DNA of 64,000 nt from Pseudoalteromonas sp. FUC4 (GCF_008370255.1 NZ_SEUI01000001.1:435295-499294); one strand, 5' to 3'; shown: positions 9,402 through 18,059, counted from the stretch's first letter. Numbers and translations: made by a program. The notes: generated from the letters alone by a model not told the origin.

Positions 9402-10724
9402 ATGGCACAAGTGCGTGATGGGTTTCAAAGCCGACTTGGTTTTGTTTTAGCCGCTGCTGGCGCAGCAGTGGGTTTAGGTAATATTTGGGGTTTTCCTACG
9501 CAAGCGGCCAACCATGGCGGCGGTGCATTTTTACTGGTTTACTTTATTGTTATATTTTTACTTGCGCTTCCTGCGCTGTATACCGAACTTTATTTAGGTC
9601 ACAAAGCACAAGCTAATCCTGTAAAAGCATTGGGTGATGCATGGCAAAACACTAACCGTAAAGTAGGTGCGGCAGCAGGTTATATTGGCCTTGCGGGCGC
9701 AGTTGTTATGCTAAGTTTTTATTCAATAGTGGCAGGATGGATGCTTTCGTACGCTATTGAACCCATAACAACCTTTTTAGGTTTCACAGGCGCAAGCGAA
9801 TTTTTACATAGCGACTCAGTGCTGCGTAATTTTGTATTTACGCCACTTATGCTTATTTTAACCGCCAGTATTATTTTAAAAGGGGTTAAATCGGGAATCG
9901 AAACTTGGTCGCGCCGTTTAATGCCACTGTTACTAGTGCTGCTAGTTGGTTTAATTGCCTACATTGCAACACTCGATGGCGCAAGCGAAGGTTTTGCCGC
10001 GTATTTAATTCCTGATTTTAGCCAAATACTCGACCCTAATTTAATTATTGCCGCAATGGGGCAAGCGTTCTTTTCGCTCTCACTAGGTGTGGGTTGTATG
10101 ATGATTTACGGCTCGTATTTACAACCAGATGCTAATTTACCAAAACTCACAGCAGGTGTTGCACTACTTGATACTGGTGTTGCTTTTTTAGCGGGTTTAC
10201 TTATTATTCCTGCTATTTATGTGGCGCAGCACAACGGTGTAGAGGTATTTAGTGGCGGTAAATTGATTGGCGAAGGGCAGCTTATTTTTGCTATTTTACC
10301 TGAGCTATTTAGTACCATGGGCGAAATAGGCTTATTAGTTGGTTTATTATTTTTTGTATTAATGTCTATCGCATCGGTTACGTCAACTATATCGACCACT
10401 GAAATTCCGGTAGCGTTTTTAGTCGAAAACCACAACGTTAGTCGCACCAAAGCAACATGGGCAGTGAGCGCCGTTGTTTTTGTGTGTGCCAGCGCGATTA
10501 TATTAAATTTTGATTGGTTATTTGGCTTAGTTATTATGCTATTTACTCAATATCAATTACCGCTTATGGGCTTGTTTTACTTTATTACAGTAGGTTGGAT
10601 GTGGCAGCGTGGTAATAAATTACACCAAGCAACAACTGGCGTACATTACTGGTTTGCTCAGTATATTCGTTTTGTTTGCCCAATATTAATGACCTTGGTA
10701 TTTGCAAACGTTGCCTTTGGCTAA
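9402..10724 (+). CDS. Sodium-dependent symporter of the SNF (neurotransmitter:Na+) family
   Basis: The 440-residue membrane protein has about eleven hydrophobic segments. The N-terminus contains the family signature RDGFQSRLGFVLAAAGAAVGLGNIWGFP, with the unwound TM1 Na+-binding region, followed by GGGAFLLVYF. TM6-like AMGQAFFSLSLGVGCMMIYGSY and TM8-like SIASVTSTIS also match LeuT-fold transporters. It should import an amino acid or a related solute using the Na+ gradient; the substrate cannot be assigned. It is monocistronic, divergent from the phosphopantetheinyl transferase and followed by a good terminator. Its Na+ dependence fits the several Na+-linked transporters in the window. Confidence 0.9.
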   Translation: MAQVRDGFQSRLGFVLAAAGAAVGLGNIWGFPTQAANHGGGAFLLVYFIVIFLLALPALYTELYLGHKAQANPVKALGDAWQNTNRKVGAAAGYIGLAGAVVMLSFYSIVAGWMLSYAIEPITTFLGFTGASEFLHSDSVLRNFVFTPLMLILTASIILKGVKSGIETWSRRLMPLLLVLLVGLIAYIATLDGASEGFAAYLIPDFSQILDPNLIIAAMGQAFFSLSLGVGCMMIYGSYLQPDANLPKLTAGVALLDTGVAFLAGLLIIPAIYVAQHNGVEVFSGGKLIGEGQLIFAILPELFSTMGEIGLLVGLLFFVLMSIASVTSTISTTEIPVAFLVENHNVSRTKATWAVSAVVFVCASAIILNFDWLFGLVIMLFTQYQLPLMGLFYFITVGWMWQRGNKLHQATTGVHYWFAQYIRFVCPILMTLVFANVAFG

Positions 10725-10751
10725 GCTCTATTTAAAGTAAATTTTTAAACA

Positions 10752-10787
10752 AAAAAGCGAATAGGGCTCACCTTATTCGCTTTTTTT
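10752..10787. terminator. Bidirectional terminator between the SNF transporter and ldhA
   Basis: The stem AAGCGAATA/TATTCGCTT encloses a GGGCTCACCT loop. Runs of A before and T after make it usable for both converging genes. Confidence 0.85.
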
Positions 10788-10816
10788 GTACCGGTTATTT
10801 AGGTAAAGCCAAGGCC

Positions 10817-11797
10817 TTATAAAACCTCGTTAGTCAGAGGCCTACCTTCGCTTACTTCAAGCGCGTTAAGTAGGGTTGTGTTTGCTATTTCGGTCAGCGC
10901 TTCTTGGGTAAAAAAGCCCTGATGGCCTGTTACTAAAACATTTTTAAAGCTCACTAAGCGCGAGAATATATCATCTTGGTTTATTTCGTCGCTGTGGTTT
11001 TTAAAAAATAGCTCCGACTCTTGCTCGTAAACGTCGAGCCCTAAATACCCTAATTTTTTAGTTTTAAGTGCGTTTATACACGCCTTGCTGTTAAGCAGTG
11101 CACCGCGAGAGGTGTTAATAAGCATTACACCGGTTTTCATTTTACTAAATGCCTCGTCATCTATTAAATGATGAGTTTGCTCCGTTAGAGGGCAATGTAA
11201 AGAAATCACATCGCTTTGGCTAAGTACGGTGTCTATATCGGTAATTGTATAATTGCCAGGTTGTGCGTAGGGGTCGCACACTAATACTTTAGCGCCAAAG
11301 CCATTTAAAATGTTACACAGCGCAAGGCCAATTTTACCGCAACCTACAATACCCACGGTTTTATTGTGCAAGTTAAAACCAAGCAATCCGTTTAAATCAA
11401 AATTGTCTTCGCGTACGCGGTTATACGCTTTATGGGTTTTACGGCTAAGCGTTAGCATAAGTGCAATACAATGCTCGGCTACGGCCTCAGGGCTGTAAGC
11501 CGGTACGCGTAAAACTTTAATTTTATGTGCTTTTGCTGCAGGTAAATCAACATTATTAAATCCTGCACAACGTAGCAAAATAGTATTTATGCCTTGGCGA
11601 GCTAGTTGTTCAATAACCGTGGCGTTTACGGTGTCGTTAACAAATACGCATATGGCATCAAACCCGCTTGCTAAAATAGCGGTTTGTTCGCTTAGGGATT
11701 GCTCAAAATATGTTATTTTTATATCACGATTATCGCGTGTACTTTGTTCAAAAAAAGGCAGTTCGTACTTTTGAGTACTAAAAAAAGCAATGTTCAT
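10817..11797 (-). CDS. ldhA: D-lactate dehydrogenase (2-hydroxyacid dehydrogenase family)
   Basis: This 326-residue NAD-dependent enzyme reduces pyruvate to D-lactate. The Rossmann motif GIVGCGKIGLALC starts at residue 149. The catalytic triad of the family is visible: Arg231 in INTSRGALLN, Glu260 in DVYEQES, and His292 in VTGHQGFFT, with the same Arg-His spacing as in E. coli LdhA. The length equals that of E. coli LdhA (329 aa). It is a single gene on the minus strand, convergent with the SNF transporter. Confidence 0.9.
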   Translation of the reverse strand: MNIAFFSTQKYELPFFEQSTRDNRDIKITYFEQSLSEQTAILASGFDAICVFVNDTVNATVIEQLARQGINTILLRCAGFNNVDLPAAKAHKIKVLRVPAYSPEAVAEHCIALMLTLSRKTHKAYNRVREDNFDLNGLLGFNLHNKTVGIVGCGKIGLALCNILNGFGAKVLVCDPYAQPGNYTITDIDTVLSQSDVISLHCPLTEQTHHLIDDEAFSKMKTGVMLINTSRGALLNSKACINALKTKKLGYLGLDVYEQESELFFKNHSDEINQDDIFSRLVSFKNVLVTGHQGFFTQEALTEIANTTLLNALEVSEGRPLTNEVL

Positions 11798-11895
11798 GGT
11801 AATAGCCTCGACGCTTAAGGAGTATTATTTATTACTAATACAATAAACTACTTTATAAACCTGTGCTTTAGTAACACGCCTTTTATTGATTTAAA

Positions 11896-12456
11896 TTAAG
11901 CCTTAGCTGGCGTAAACAAAGGTATTTTTGATGCTACCTTTTTACCACCTCTTGCAGCGCTTAACTTTGCGGCTTGCAGTAGGTTGCTTTCTATTACTTG
12001 TTTAAGTGTTTCGGGCTTAGTACGTGGTGCATAGCGTGCAACAAGTTGCCCATGTGAGTTAATTAAAAACTTAGTGAAATTCCACTTAATTGCACGATTT
12101 TGCGAAATACCCCGCGTATGCGACTTTAAATAATTAAACAACGGGTGGGTTTCTGGCCCATTTACCATTACCTTACCAAATACCTCAAATGAGACATTAA
12201 ATTGCTCTTGGTAAAAGTCTTTAATGGCTAAATTATCAAGCGGCTCATTTTGGCCAAACTGGTTACACGGAAACGCAAGCACAGTAAAACCATTGTTTTT
12301 GTATTGTTGATAAAGCTTTTCGAGCGCGTTTAATTGCACCGAAAAATTACACTTACTCGCTGTATTAACAATAAGGACGGTTTTGCCCTGTAACTGGCTA
12401 AGAGGAAAATTTTCGCTGTTAAAAAGTGGTGCATTAAATTGATAAATACTGTCCAT
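11896..12456 (-). CDS. Glutathione peroxidase family protein
   Basis: This 186-residue thioredoxin-fold peroxidase reduces hydroperoxides with thiols. Cys36 in NTASKCNFS is the peroxidatic residue. A second conserved block, FPCNQFGQNEP, contains Cys64, and KWNFTKFLI supplies the tetrad Trp and Asn. At the position where most family members have the tetrad Gln (FGxQEP), this protein reads Asn70 (FGQNEP), a conservative change worth noting. There is no signal peptide, so it is likely cytoplasmic. The C-terminus is extended by a basic tail (about 25 residues) compared with typical bacterial members. Confidence 0.88.
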   Translation of the reverse strand: MDSIYQFNAPLFNSENFPLSQLQGKTVLIVNTASKCNFSVQLNALEKLYQQYKNNGFTVLAFPCNQFGQNEPLDNLAIKDFYQEQFNVSFEVFGKVMVNGPETHPLFNYLKSHTRGISQNRAIKWNFTKFLINSHGQLVARYAPRTKPETLKQVIESNLLQAAKLSAARGGKKVASKIPLFTPAKA

Positions 12457-12577
12457 AGGTTACCTACTTACCTTTCCCGCTAAGGAAATTTTATAAAGAC
12501 TTTCATTCGCTTTTTTATCGACCGGTTGACATAATCGAGGTCTAGTTTCTAAGTTATCAGTTAAATAGGTCATTTTT

Positions 12578-13459
12578 ATGTCAATGAAAGTCGCATTTAT
12601 AGGTTTAGGCGTAATGGGTTACCCAATGGCGGGGCATTTAGCAAAAGCAGGGCACAGCGTATGCGTTTATAACCGTACTCAAGCTAAAGCTCAAACGTGG
12701 ACTGCAGAATTCTCAGGGAGCTTTGCATCAACCCCACGCGAAGCTGCCAGCAATGCCGGCATTGTATTTATGTGTGTTGGTAACGATGACGATTTGCGCT
12801 CAGTAGTGTATGGCGACGATGGTGTGTTAGCCGGCATGTTACCGCACACTATTTTGGTTGATCACACCACAACTTCTGCGGAAGTAGCCCGCGAAGTGGC
12901 TGCAAAAGCGACTCTGCAAAATATCGACTTTATAGATGCGCCTGTATCGGGCGGACAAGCTGGCGCCGAAAACGGCGTATTAACGGTTATGGCGGGTGGC
13001 AGTGAGGCCGTATTTGCTAAGGTGCAGCCAGTTATGGCGGCGTTTAGTCGTTTTAGCCAACTGTTAGGCGGCGTTGGCTCGGGACAACTTTGTAAAATGG
13101 TTAATCAAATTTGTATTGCTGGCGCAGTGCAAGGTTTAGCTGAAGGCTTACATTTTGCCAAGCAAGCTGGGCTTGATGGCGAAAAAGTTATAGAAACAAT
13201 ATCTAAAGGCGCAGCCGGTTCGTGGCAAATGGAAAACCGCTACAAAACAATGTGGGCGGGTGAATATGAGTTTGGTTTTGCCGTAGATTGGATGCGTAAA
13301 GATTTAGGCATTGCACTCGATGAAGCTAAAAACAACGGCGCTACTTTACCAATGACCGCAACGGTCGATCAATATTACGCCGATGTACAAGCACTCGGCG
13401 GTGGCAGATACGACACCTCAAGCTTACTTGCACGCATTGAAGCGCTGCATAAAAAGTAA
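12578..13459 (+). CDS. NAD(P)-dependent beta-hydroxyacid dehydrogenase family oxidoreductase
   Basis: This 293-residue protein belongs to the 3-hydroxyisobutyrate / tartronate semialdehyde / 6-phosphogluconate dehydrogenase-like family. The N-terminal dinucleotide motif is FIGLGVMGYPMAGHL at residues 7-21, with an Arg at the end of strand 2 (VYNRT) that suggests NADP preference. The substrate-binding motif DAPVSGGQAGAENG lies near residue 121, and the catalytic Lys is in GSGQLCKMVNQ near residue 172. The substrate is not predictable from this context: the flanking genes are unrelated and on the other strand. Confidence 0.88.
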   Translation: MSMKVAFIGLGVMGYPMAGHLAKAGHSVCVYNRTQAKAQTWTAEFSGSFASTPREAASNAGIVFMCVGNDDDLRSVVYGDDGVLAGMLPHTILVDHTTTSAEVAREVAAKATLQNIDFIDAPVSGGQAGAENGVLTVMAGGSEAVFAKVQPVMAAFSRFSQLLGGVGSGQLCKMVNQICIAGAVQGLAEGLHFAKQAGLDGEKVIETISKGAAGSWQMENRYKTMWAGEYEFGFAVDWMRKDLGIALDEAKNNGATLPMTATVDQYYADVQALGGGRYDTSSLLARIEALHKK

Positions 13460-13678
13460 CGTTTACGTTGAGTATGTCGATGTAGATGCGAAGCTTGCTT
13501 GCGTGATTGGCAAAGCCCGTAAAGTAATTTATTCATAAAGAGGTTATGAGGCGCTGCGCTTTTAGAGGAAGTTATAGATCTAAAAAATTATTTTTTTATG
13601 TTTCTCATTTACTTCTCATTCGCTTCTCTTTGTGAAATAGATTTTGCTTTGTTTGAAGTGGTACAGATATTTATGAAC

Positions 13679-13716
13679 AAAAACGCGACGCTTTATTGCT
13701 AAAGCGTCGCGTTTTT
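13679..13716. terminator. Perfect 16-bp bidirectional terminator between the oxidoreductase and sbcB
   Basis: AAAAACGCGACGCTTT is followed by the loop ATTGCT and the exact complement AAAGCGTCGCGTTTTT. It serves sbcB, whose stop is about 20 bases away, and possibly the convergent oxidoreductase gene. The rest of the 277-base gap shows no gene. Confidence 0.88.
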
Positions 13717-13736
13717 AATGCGTTATACAAACAAAA

Positions 13737-15188
13737 TTACATGCTTTGTGCGTAGTTGTACAACGCCTTTAAAATAGTAAGATTTTTTTCGCTGTCGTCA
13801 TGTTCATGCGCTAGGTTTTCAAGGGTGATCATAAAATCTTGCGCATTAATCGATGGTTGATCTTCGCCGTGCATTAACTTGTTTTGGCAATACTGGCGCC
13901 ATTGATCAAGCTCTTGCTGGTTTAGCGTTTCAGGCCAGTTACGGGCGCGGTATCTAAACAATAACGTATTGAATTTTTTATCTTCAAAGTCTAAATTCAA
14001 ACCGGCTAATTCATCTGGTTTTGCATCACGAATAATCGCAAATTTAGCTTTATCAGCATGGCTTGTAAACCCATCGTAAAGTAAGTAGTCAACGTTAGTG
14101 GTTGCGCTGTAATCGCCTTGCTCGTTAAACACCTCGGTTACTTTATCGCGAAGGTCGGTATTGGCTTTTAAAATAGCTAAGTTAGCTAAGCATTGCTCGC
14201 GATCAATCCCAAGGCGCGCGGCGTTTTCAGGCAATAATGTTTTAGCTGGGGCTAAAATAGGGCACTTGTTTAAATGCACTAGTTTTAAGCCAACAGGTAA
14301 ATCGTCCTCGGCTAAATCTACACGTTTGGTGTATAAACGTTTGCGTAATTCTTCTACGTTTAAATCAATGAGCACTTGCGGGCTTTGAGTTAAATCAAAA
14401 CAAATAACCGCATTTTTATTTACCGGATGAAAGCTCATTGGTGCAACCCAGCTTGTGCAGCCTTGTGTTGCAGGTATGCGCGACGTGGTATGCACCAGCG
14501 GCGTCATGTTAAATACATCAACCAATTCGGCAAGGGCTTTTTTGCCACGCAGCCCAAAAAAGAAGTTATAGAGCTTTGGTTGCTTTTCTTTTATTAGCTT
14601 AGCCAGTGCAATAGTGGCGGTTACATCGCTTAGCGCATCGTGCGCTGCGGCGTGTTCAATACCATTGGCTACGGTTAAATGCTCTAACTTAAAGCTTGGG
14701 CTGCCGTCTTCTTTTAACGGCCATTCAATGCCTTCAGGGCGCAGCGCGTAACAAGCGCGTACTAAATCAATAATATCCCAGCGACTATTATTATTTTTGT
14801 ATTCGCGCTCGTATGGGTCGTAAAAATTACGGTAAAAGCTGTAACGACTTACTTCGTCATCAAACCGAATACTGTTATAACCGGCAACACAGGTGTTTGG
14901 CACGCTAAATTCGGCATGAATTTTTGCTATAAACTCAGCCTCAACCAAGCCTTTTTTCATCGCTACTTGTGGCGTAATACCCGTAATTAAACACGCCTCA
15001 GGGTGAGGCAAGTAATCCGCTTGCGGCTTACAATATTCAATAAGCGGCTCGCCAATAATATTTAAATCAAGATCGGTACGAATACCCGCAAACTGGCTCG
15101 GCTTATCCTTTTGAGGGCTCGCCCCCCAAGTCTCGTAGTCGTGCCAATAGATTGTTTCTTGATTCTCTTGATAGCTTTCATTATTCAT
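13737..15188 (-). CDS. sbcB: Exodeoxyribonuclease I, N-terminus supplied by the prophage
   Basis: The 483-residue 3'-5' exonuclease degrades single-stranded DNA in mismatch repair and recombination control. The DEDD-family first motif is IYWHDYETWGA with Asp17 and Glu19. Further DEDD features are NSIRFDDEVSRYSFYRNFYDPY and ANGIEHAAAHDALSDVTAT. The prophage attachment core covers codons 11-18, so the first ten codons (MNNESYQENQ) and the promoter now come from phage DNA. The displaced native start, reading MAYQEQNQATIYWHDY, is still present beyond the right prophage end. The divergent int gene starts 138 bases away, so the replacement promoter lies in that gap, next to the arm-type repeats. 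Confidence 0.93.
   Translation of the reverse strand: MNNESYQENQETIYWHDYETWGASPQKDKPSQFAGIRTDLDLNIIGEPLIEYCKPQADYLPHPEACLITGITPQVAMKKGLVEAEFIAKIHAEFSVPNTCVAGYNSIRFDDEVSRYSFYRNFYDPYEREYKNNNSRWDIIDLVRACYALRPEGIEWPLKEDGSPSFKLEHLTVANGIEHAAAHDALSDVTATIALAKLIKEKQPKLYNFFFGLRGKKALAELVDVFNMTPLVHTTSRIPATQGCTSWVAPMSFHPVNKNAVICFDLTQSPQVLIDLNVEELRKRLYTKRVDLAEDDLPVGLKLVHLNKCPILAPAKTLLPENAARLGIDREQCLANLAILKANTDLRDKVTEVFNEQGDYSATTNVDYLLYDGFTSHADKAKFAIIRDAKPDELAGLNLDFEDKKFNTLLFRYRARNWPETLNQQELDQWRQYCQNKLMHGEDQPSINAQDFMITLENLAHEHDDSEKNLTILKALYNYAQSM
15136..15156. other. attL core
   Basis: TAGTCGTGCCA, then A, then TAGATTGTT. It is repeated at the right end with a single A-to-G difference. The similarity continues imperfectly for another 15-20 bases towards the sbcB start, because both sides encode an ExoI N-terminus. 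Confidence 0.9.
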
Positions 15189-15276
15189 TCTATGTCTTAG
15201 CCCTTTATATTTACGGGTTATTAGCGCTACTCAGTTTCTTTTTGTATTTTCGAGTTTCTTGTAATTGGCGCATTGT

Positions 15277-15319
15277 GTGTATAGTATCGTGTATAAATTT
15301 TTTGCTAACTGTGTATAAA
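15277..15319. promoter_or_regulatory. Integrase arm-type repeats, left end
   Basis: Three direct copies of GTGTATA(A/G) occur at 15277, 15289 and 15311, directly upstream of int. The same GTGTATAAA word occurs twice at the opposite prophage end. Repeats inside both ends of an integrated phage fit integrase arm-binding sites; this is inferred from position and repetition. Confidence 0.6.
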
Positions 15320-15326
15320 AAATTAA

Positions 15327-16547
15327 ATGGCGATCAGTGACACCAAATTAAGAAAGCTGCTAGGTAAAAATCAAACACCGTGCGTATTATCGCATAGAGA
15401 TAGTTTAAGTGTAAGGGTATCTGCTAAGGGGACTATCACTTGGCAATACCGCTGCCGTGTTGATGCTAAGCAGGTAATTATTACACTAGGGCGTTATCCT
15501 GGGCTAAGCATTAAAGAAGCACAAGACTACATACCGCTTTTTCAAAATTGGTTAAGCCAAGATAAAGATCCACGCCTAGAACTTAAGCTTATGCGTAACA
15601 ATGCCAAGGGCTTGCCTACAATGGCAGAAGTTGCTGCAACGTGGCTAGATAAAAAAGTACCCGACCTAAAAGAAAAAACACAAATTTTATACACAAACCA
15701 AGTCAGTAAATGGATTGTACCAATACTTAATGATAAAAATATGCCACTTGATTTAATGACCATTAAAGATTGGATAACATATTTTGATGAAGTAAAAGCA
15801 CAAGGCAGTGCTAAAACAGCCGGCACTATATTAGTGCGTATTAAATCAATTATTGGTTGGGCTGAAAAACGTGGCGAAGTTAAGCCATTTAACCCTGTAC
15901 TTACATTAAATGTAAATGACATAGGTGAACAGGCATCAGTTGGCCAACGAGTAATGCGCTTTGATGAAATTGCAAAGCTTTGGATACAAATAGAAAGCTC
16001 AAAGGCTACTCCAGCAACTAAAGCATGCCTTCAGCTAATCTATATAACAGGGGCACGCCAATCAGAAGTTCGTTTAGCAAAGTGGGATCATTTCGACTTT
16101 GAGAACAATATTTGGACAGTACCGCCTGAAAACTCAAAAACAAATAAAGCTATCCGCAGGCCAATTTCAGCCAAGATGAAAAGTATACTAGACACACTAG
16201 CAATGGTTTATGGGCGAAAAGGTTACTTAATACCAGGTGGTAATCCACACAAACCAATGACCACCCACAGTATTAATCGCTATTGCTGTCGGATGTGGGA
16301 TCACTTGTTTGAAAAATATAAAATGCCCAAGTTTCTACCGCATGATGCCCGCCGCTCACTTTCAACACTATTAAGCGAAAATGGCGTAGCACCACACGTA
16401 ACAGAAAAAATGTTAGGCCATACAATGCGAGGAGTAATGGCTGTATACAACAAACATGATTGGATAAAAGAACAGGCCGAAGGTTTCGAGCTCTATTGCC
16501 AGCTTATTGAAGATGCTATTTTAGAATCACTCAATAATAAAGGATAA
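15327..16547 (+). CDS. int: Prophage tyrosine integrase (P4 type, DUF4102 N-terminus)
   Basis: This 406-residue tyrosine recombinase catalyses integration at the sbcB site. The N-terminal arm-binding DUF4102-like domain (RDSLSVRVSAKGTITWQYR, then ITLGRYPGLSIKEA) covers residues 1-90, followed by a SAM-like core-binding domain. The catalytic domain contains Arg in TGARQSEVRLAKW, HDARR (HxxR), the LGH motif and the nucleophile Tyr in MAVYNKHDW. No Shine-Dalgarno is obvious before the ATG, which lies 7 bases from an arm-type repeat, so Int could repress its own expression. A second, diverged copy of its last 70 codons lies 2.4 kb downstream. Confidence 0.95.
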   Translation: MAISDTKLRKLLGKNQTPCVLSHRDSLSVRVSAKGTITWQYRCRVDAKQVIITLGRYPGLSIKEAQDYIPLFQNWLSQDKDPRLELKLMRNNAKGLPTMAEVAATWLDKKVPDLKEKTQILYTNQVSKWIVPILNDKNMPLDLMTIKDWITYFDEVKAQGSAKTAGTILVRIKSIIGWAEKRGEVKPFNPVLTLNVNDIGEQASVGQRVMRFDEIAKLWIQIESSKATPATKACLQLIYITGARQSEVRLAKWDHFDFENNIWTVPPENSKTNKAIRRPISAKMKSILDTLAMVYGRKGYLIPGGNPHKPMTTHSINRYCCRMWDHLFEKYKMPKFLPHDARRSLSTLLSENGVAPHVTEKMLGHTMRGVMAVYNKHDWIKEQAEGFELYCQLIEDAILESLNNKG

Positions 16548-16554
16548 AATTAGA

Positions 16555-17097
16555 ATGGAAGAAAGCAAAGAAATCATTAAATTTGTTTTTGATTGGAGCA
16601 CATTTATTGCGTGCTTAGCGTTTTTTGTTGCTGTACATCAAGCTTGGATTAGCCGTAAGCATAATAAGTTGTCCGTTCAACCATTAATTTATGACTTTAT
16701 GGAGGAGGGTGATAAATGCTTCACATACTCAATCAGAAATAAAGGTCATGGTGTGGCTAAAATTGAGTCTTTTAAATACTACTGGGCAGGTCAAGAAATA
16801 ACTGACGAAGAGCTAAGAAATAAAGTAAATCCATATATTAAGCATAAAGATCATCTTAAAATAATTAACCTTGGTAGTGATTTCGGCATGTCAAATGACG
16901 AAATATTTAAATTGATAGATTTAACAGTAGTTTCAGACGTATCAAGCGACATACCAACAGATAGGTTTAAAAAGATAATTAATCTAATTGTTACTAATTG
17001 CAGGGTCAAAATTGAATATAAATCGTTATATAACGAAGAGTTTTCATTTGAGACCAGTACATCAGCTATTGATTTAAATTTATATAAAGAAGAATAA
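16555..17097 (+). CDS. Membrane-anchored accessory protein of unknown function
   Basis: This 180-residue protein begins 7 bases after int. One hydrophobic segment (WSTFIACLAFFVAVHQAWI, residues 14-32) would anchor it in the inner membrane, and the remaining 145 residues should face the cytoplasm. The soluble part contains a strand-rich stretch (CFTYSIRNKGHGVAKIESFKYY), a pattern common in uncharacterised one-TM proteins found in prophage and island hot spots. I recognise no catalytic motif. Its high AT content and place beside int mark it as a phage accessory (moron) gene. A role in superinfection exclusion is conceivable but unsupported. Confidence 0.65.
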   Translation: MEESKEIIKFVFDWSTFIACLAFFVAVHQAWISRKHNKLSVQPLIYDFMEEGDKCFTYSIRNKGHGVAKIESFKYYWAGQEITDEELRNKVNPYIKHKDHLKIINLGSDFGMSNDEIFKLIDLTVVSDVSSDIPTDRFKKIINLIVTNCRVKIEYKSLYNEEFSFETSTSAIDLNLYKEE

Positions 17098-17134
17098 AAT
17101 TATTGATTTAAATTTATATAAAGAAGAATAAAAT
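17067..17134. repeat. Tandem 34-base duplication at a gene end
   Basis: Two exact, adjacent copies of a 34-base unit beginning TATTGATTTAAATTTATATA. The first copy contains the stop codon of the preceding membrane protein gene; the second is non-coding. Confidence 0.95.
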
Positions 17135-17275
17135 CAGCTGTGTAAATACATTGGTCATCAAATATTGAATGGAATCATAAACGGACCTTTGATATCTACA
17201 GTTATCACAGTTATCACAGTTGTCTCTTATAGTCTCCTAGTGTCTCTTGCTGTTTTGAGAGCCAATATGCTAATA

Positions 17276-17332
17276 TTTGGTTGTGGGTACAGTTAATGAC
17301 ACTCAGAGGTTTGGTTGTGGGTACAGTTAATG
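17276..17332. promoter_or_regulatory. 23-base direct repeat before the toxin-antitoxin genes
   Basis: Two exact copies of a 23-base word starting TTTGGTTGTGGGTACAGTTA lie at 17276-17298 and 17310-17332, 34 bases apart (about three helical turns), and about 80 bases before the putative antitoxin gene. A shorter run of ACAGTTATC repeats precedes them near 17200. Spaced direct repeats at this position suggest an operator for autoregulation. The 311-base gap holds no gene. Confidence 0.6.
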
Positions 17333-17408
17333 GGCTCCCAACAATGTAATTAATAGGCTTTTTATTAAACTAAAATGGCTTTTATTTATAGCTAAGAATG
17401 GAGCTGTA

Positions 17409-17603
17409 ATGAAAAATCAAGTTATCCAATTAAGCGAAGTAAAAAAAGAGAATGTAGCAACAGAGCAGTTCTTAAACTTGCTCGATGCTGACATTAAAGC
17501 AGGAAATGTAAAAAAAATTCCTGATTCTGTATTTGATCGCATCGCTGCAATTAAGCACAAAGCACTTGTTGCACGTCAAAACAACGAATTAATAGAGATG
17601 TAA
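17409..17603 (+). CDS. Putative antitoxin partner of YhaV, not AbrB-like
   Basis: A 64-residue charged protein whose stop codon is immediately followed by the ATG of the YhaV-like toxin gene. Known YhaV toxins are paired with PrlF, an antitoxin with an AbrB DNA-binding fold of about 110 residues. This protein is shorter and shows no AbrB-like beta-hairpin signature. It is predicted mostly helical (QFLNLLDADIKAGNVKKIPDSVFDRIAAIKHKALVARQ). The antitoxin role is inferred from gene order, size and tight coupling. Direct repeats upstream could be its operator. Confidence 0.6.
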   Translation: MKNQVIQLSEVKKENVATEQFLNLLDADIKAGNVKKIPDSVFDRIAAIKHKALVARQNNELIEM

Positions 17604-18059
17604 ATGTACTGGGAAAAGTATTGGCATACTGTATTTGAGAATAGATACACGGAAGTATTGGATCAGGTCGAACGCGAAGCCAAAAAAGACCCAGAACACT
17701 TTTACGAATCTGCAATCTACAAATTATTTGAATGTGTTACAGATTGCATAGAAAATCGCATATTTATAGATCCTCAAGCAGCAGCTTTTATACTGGGCAA
17801 TACATTAGGTAAAAGTAACCGGGATTGGCGAAGAGCCAAAAAGGGCATGCCTAATCGATATCGTTTGTTTTTTAAGTTTTCGAGTACAAATAAAGCAATA
17901 GTTCTAGCGTGGTTTAATGACCAGTCAACGCTTCGTAAAGATGGAAGCAAAACAGATGTTTATGAAGTTTTTAAAAGAATGCTATCAAAAGGGGCAGTAC
18001 CCAGTAGCATTGATGAGCTGATAGAGCAATCAACAGAGTTTAATAAACAAGCCCGCTAA
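17604..18059 (+). CDS. yhaV: YhaV-family ribonuclease toxin
   Basis: This 151-residue protein is close to E. coli YhaV (154 aa), an RNase toxin of the RelE-like superfamily. Family features run through the sequence: FENRYTEVLDQVEREAKKDPE near the N-terminus, the AAFILGNTLGKSNRDWRRAK block, YRLFFKFSSTNKAIVLAWFNDQSTLRKDGSKTD, and VYEVFKRMLSKG followed by a short tail. The Arg/Tyr/Trp/Asp-rich blocks correspond to the most conserved YhaV positions. The ATG directly abuts the stop of the upstream gene, so translation is probably coupled. A short terminator overlaps its end. In a prophage such a pair may stabilise the element or block other phages. Confidence 0.85.
   Translation: MYWEKYWHTVFENRYTEVLDQVEREAKKDPEHFYESAIYKLFECVTDCIENRIFIDPQAAAFILGNTLGKSNRDWRRAKKGMPNRYRLFFKFSSTNKAIVLAWFNDQSTLRKDGSKTDVYEVFKRMLSKGAVPSSIDELIEQSTEFNKQAR

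Noticed and set aside
17200..17332. Short repeats considered as a CRISPR-like array
   Set aside because: Only two 23-base copies with an 11-base gap exist, with no further units and no cas genes.
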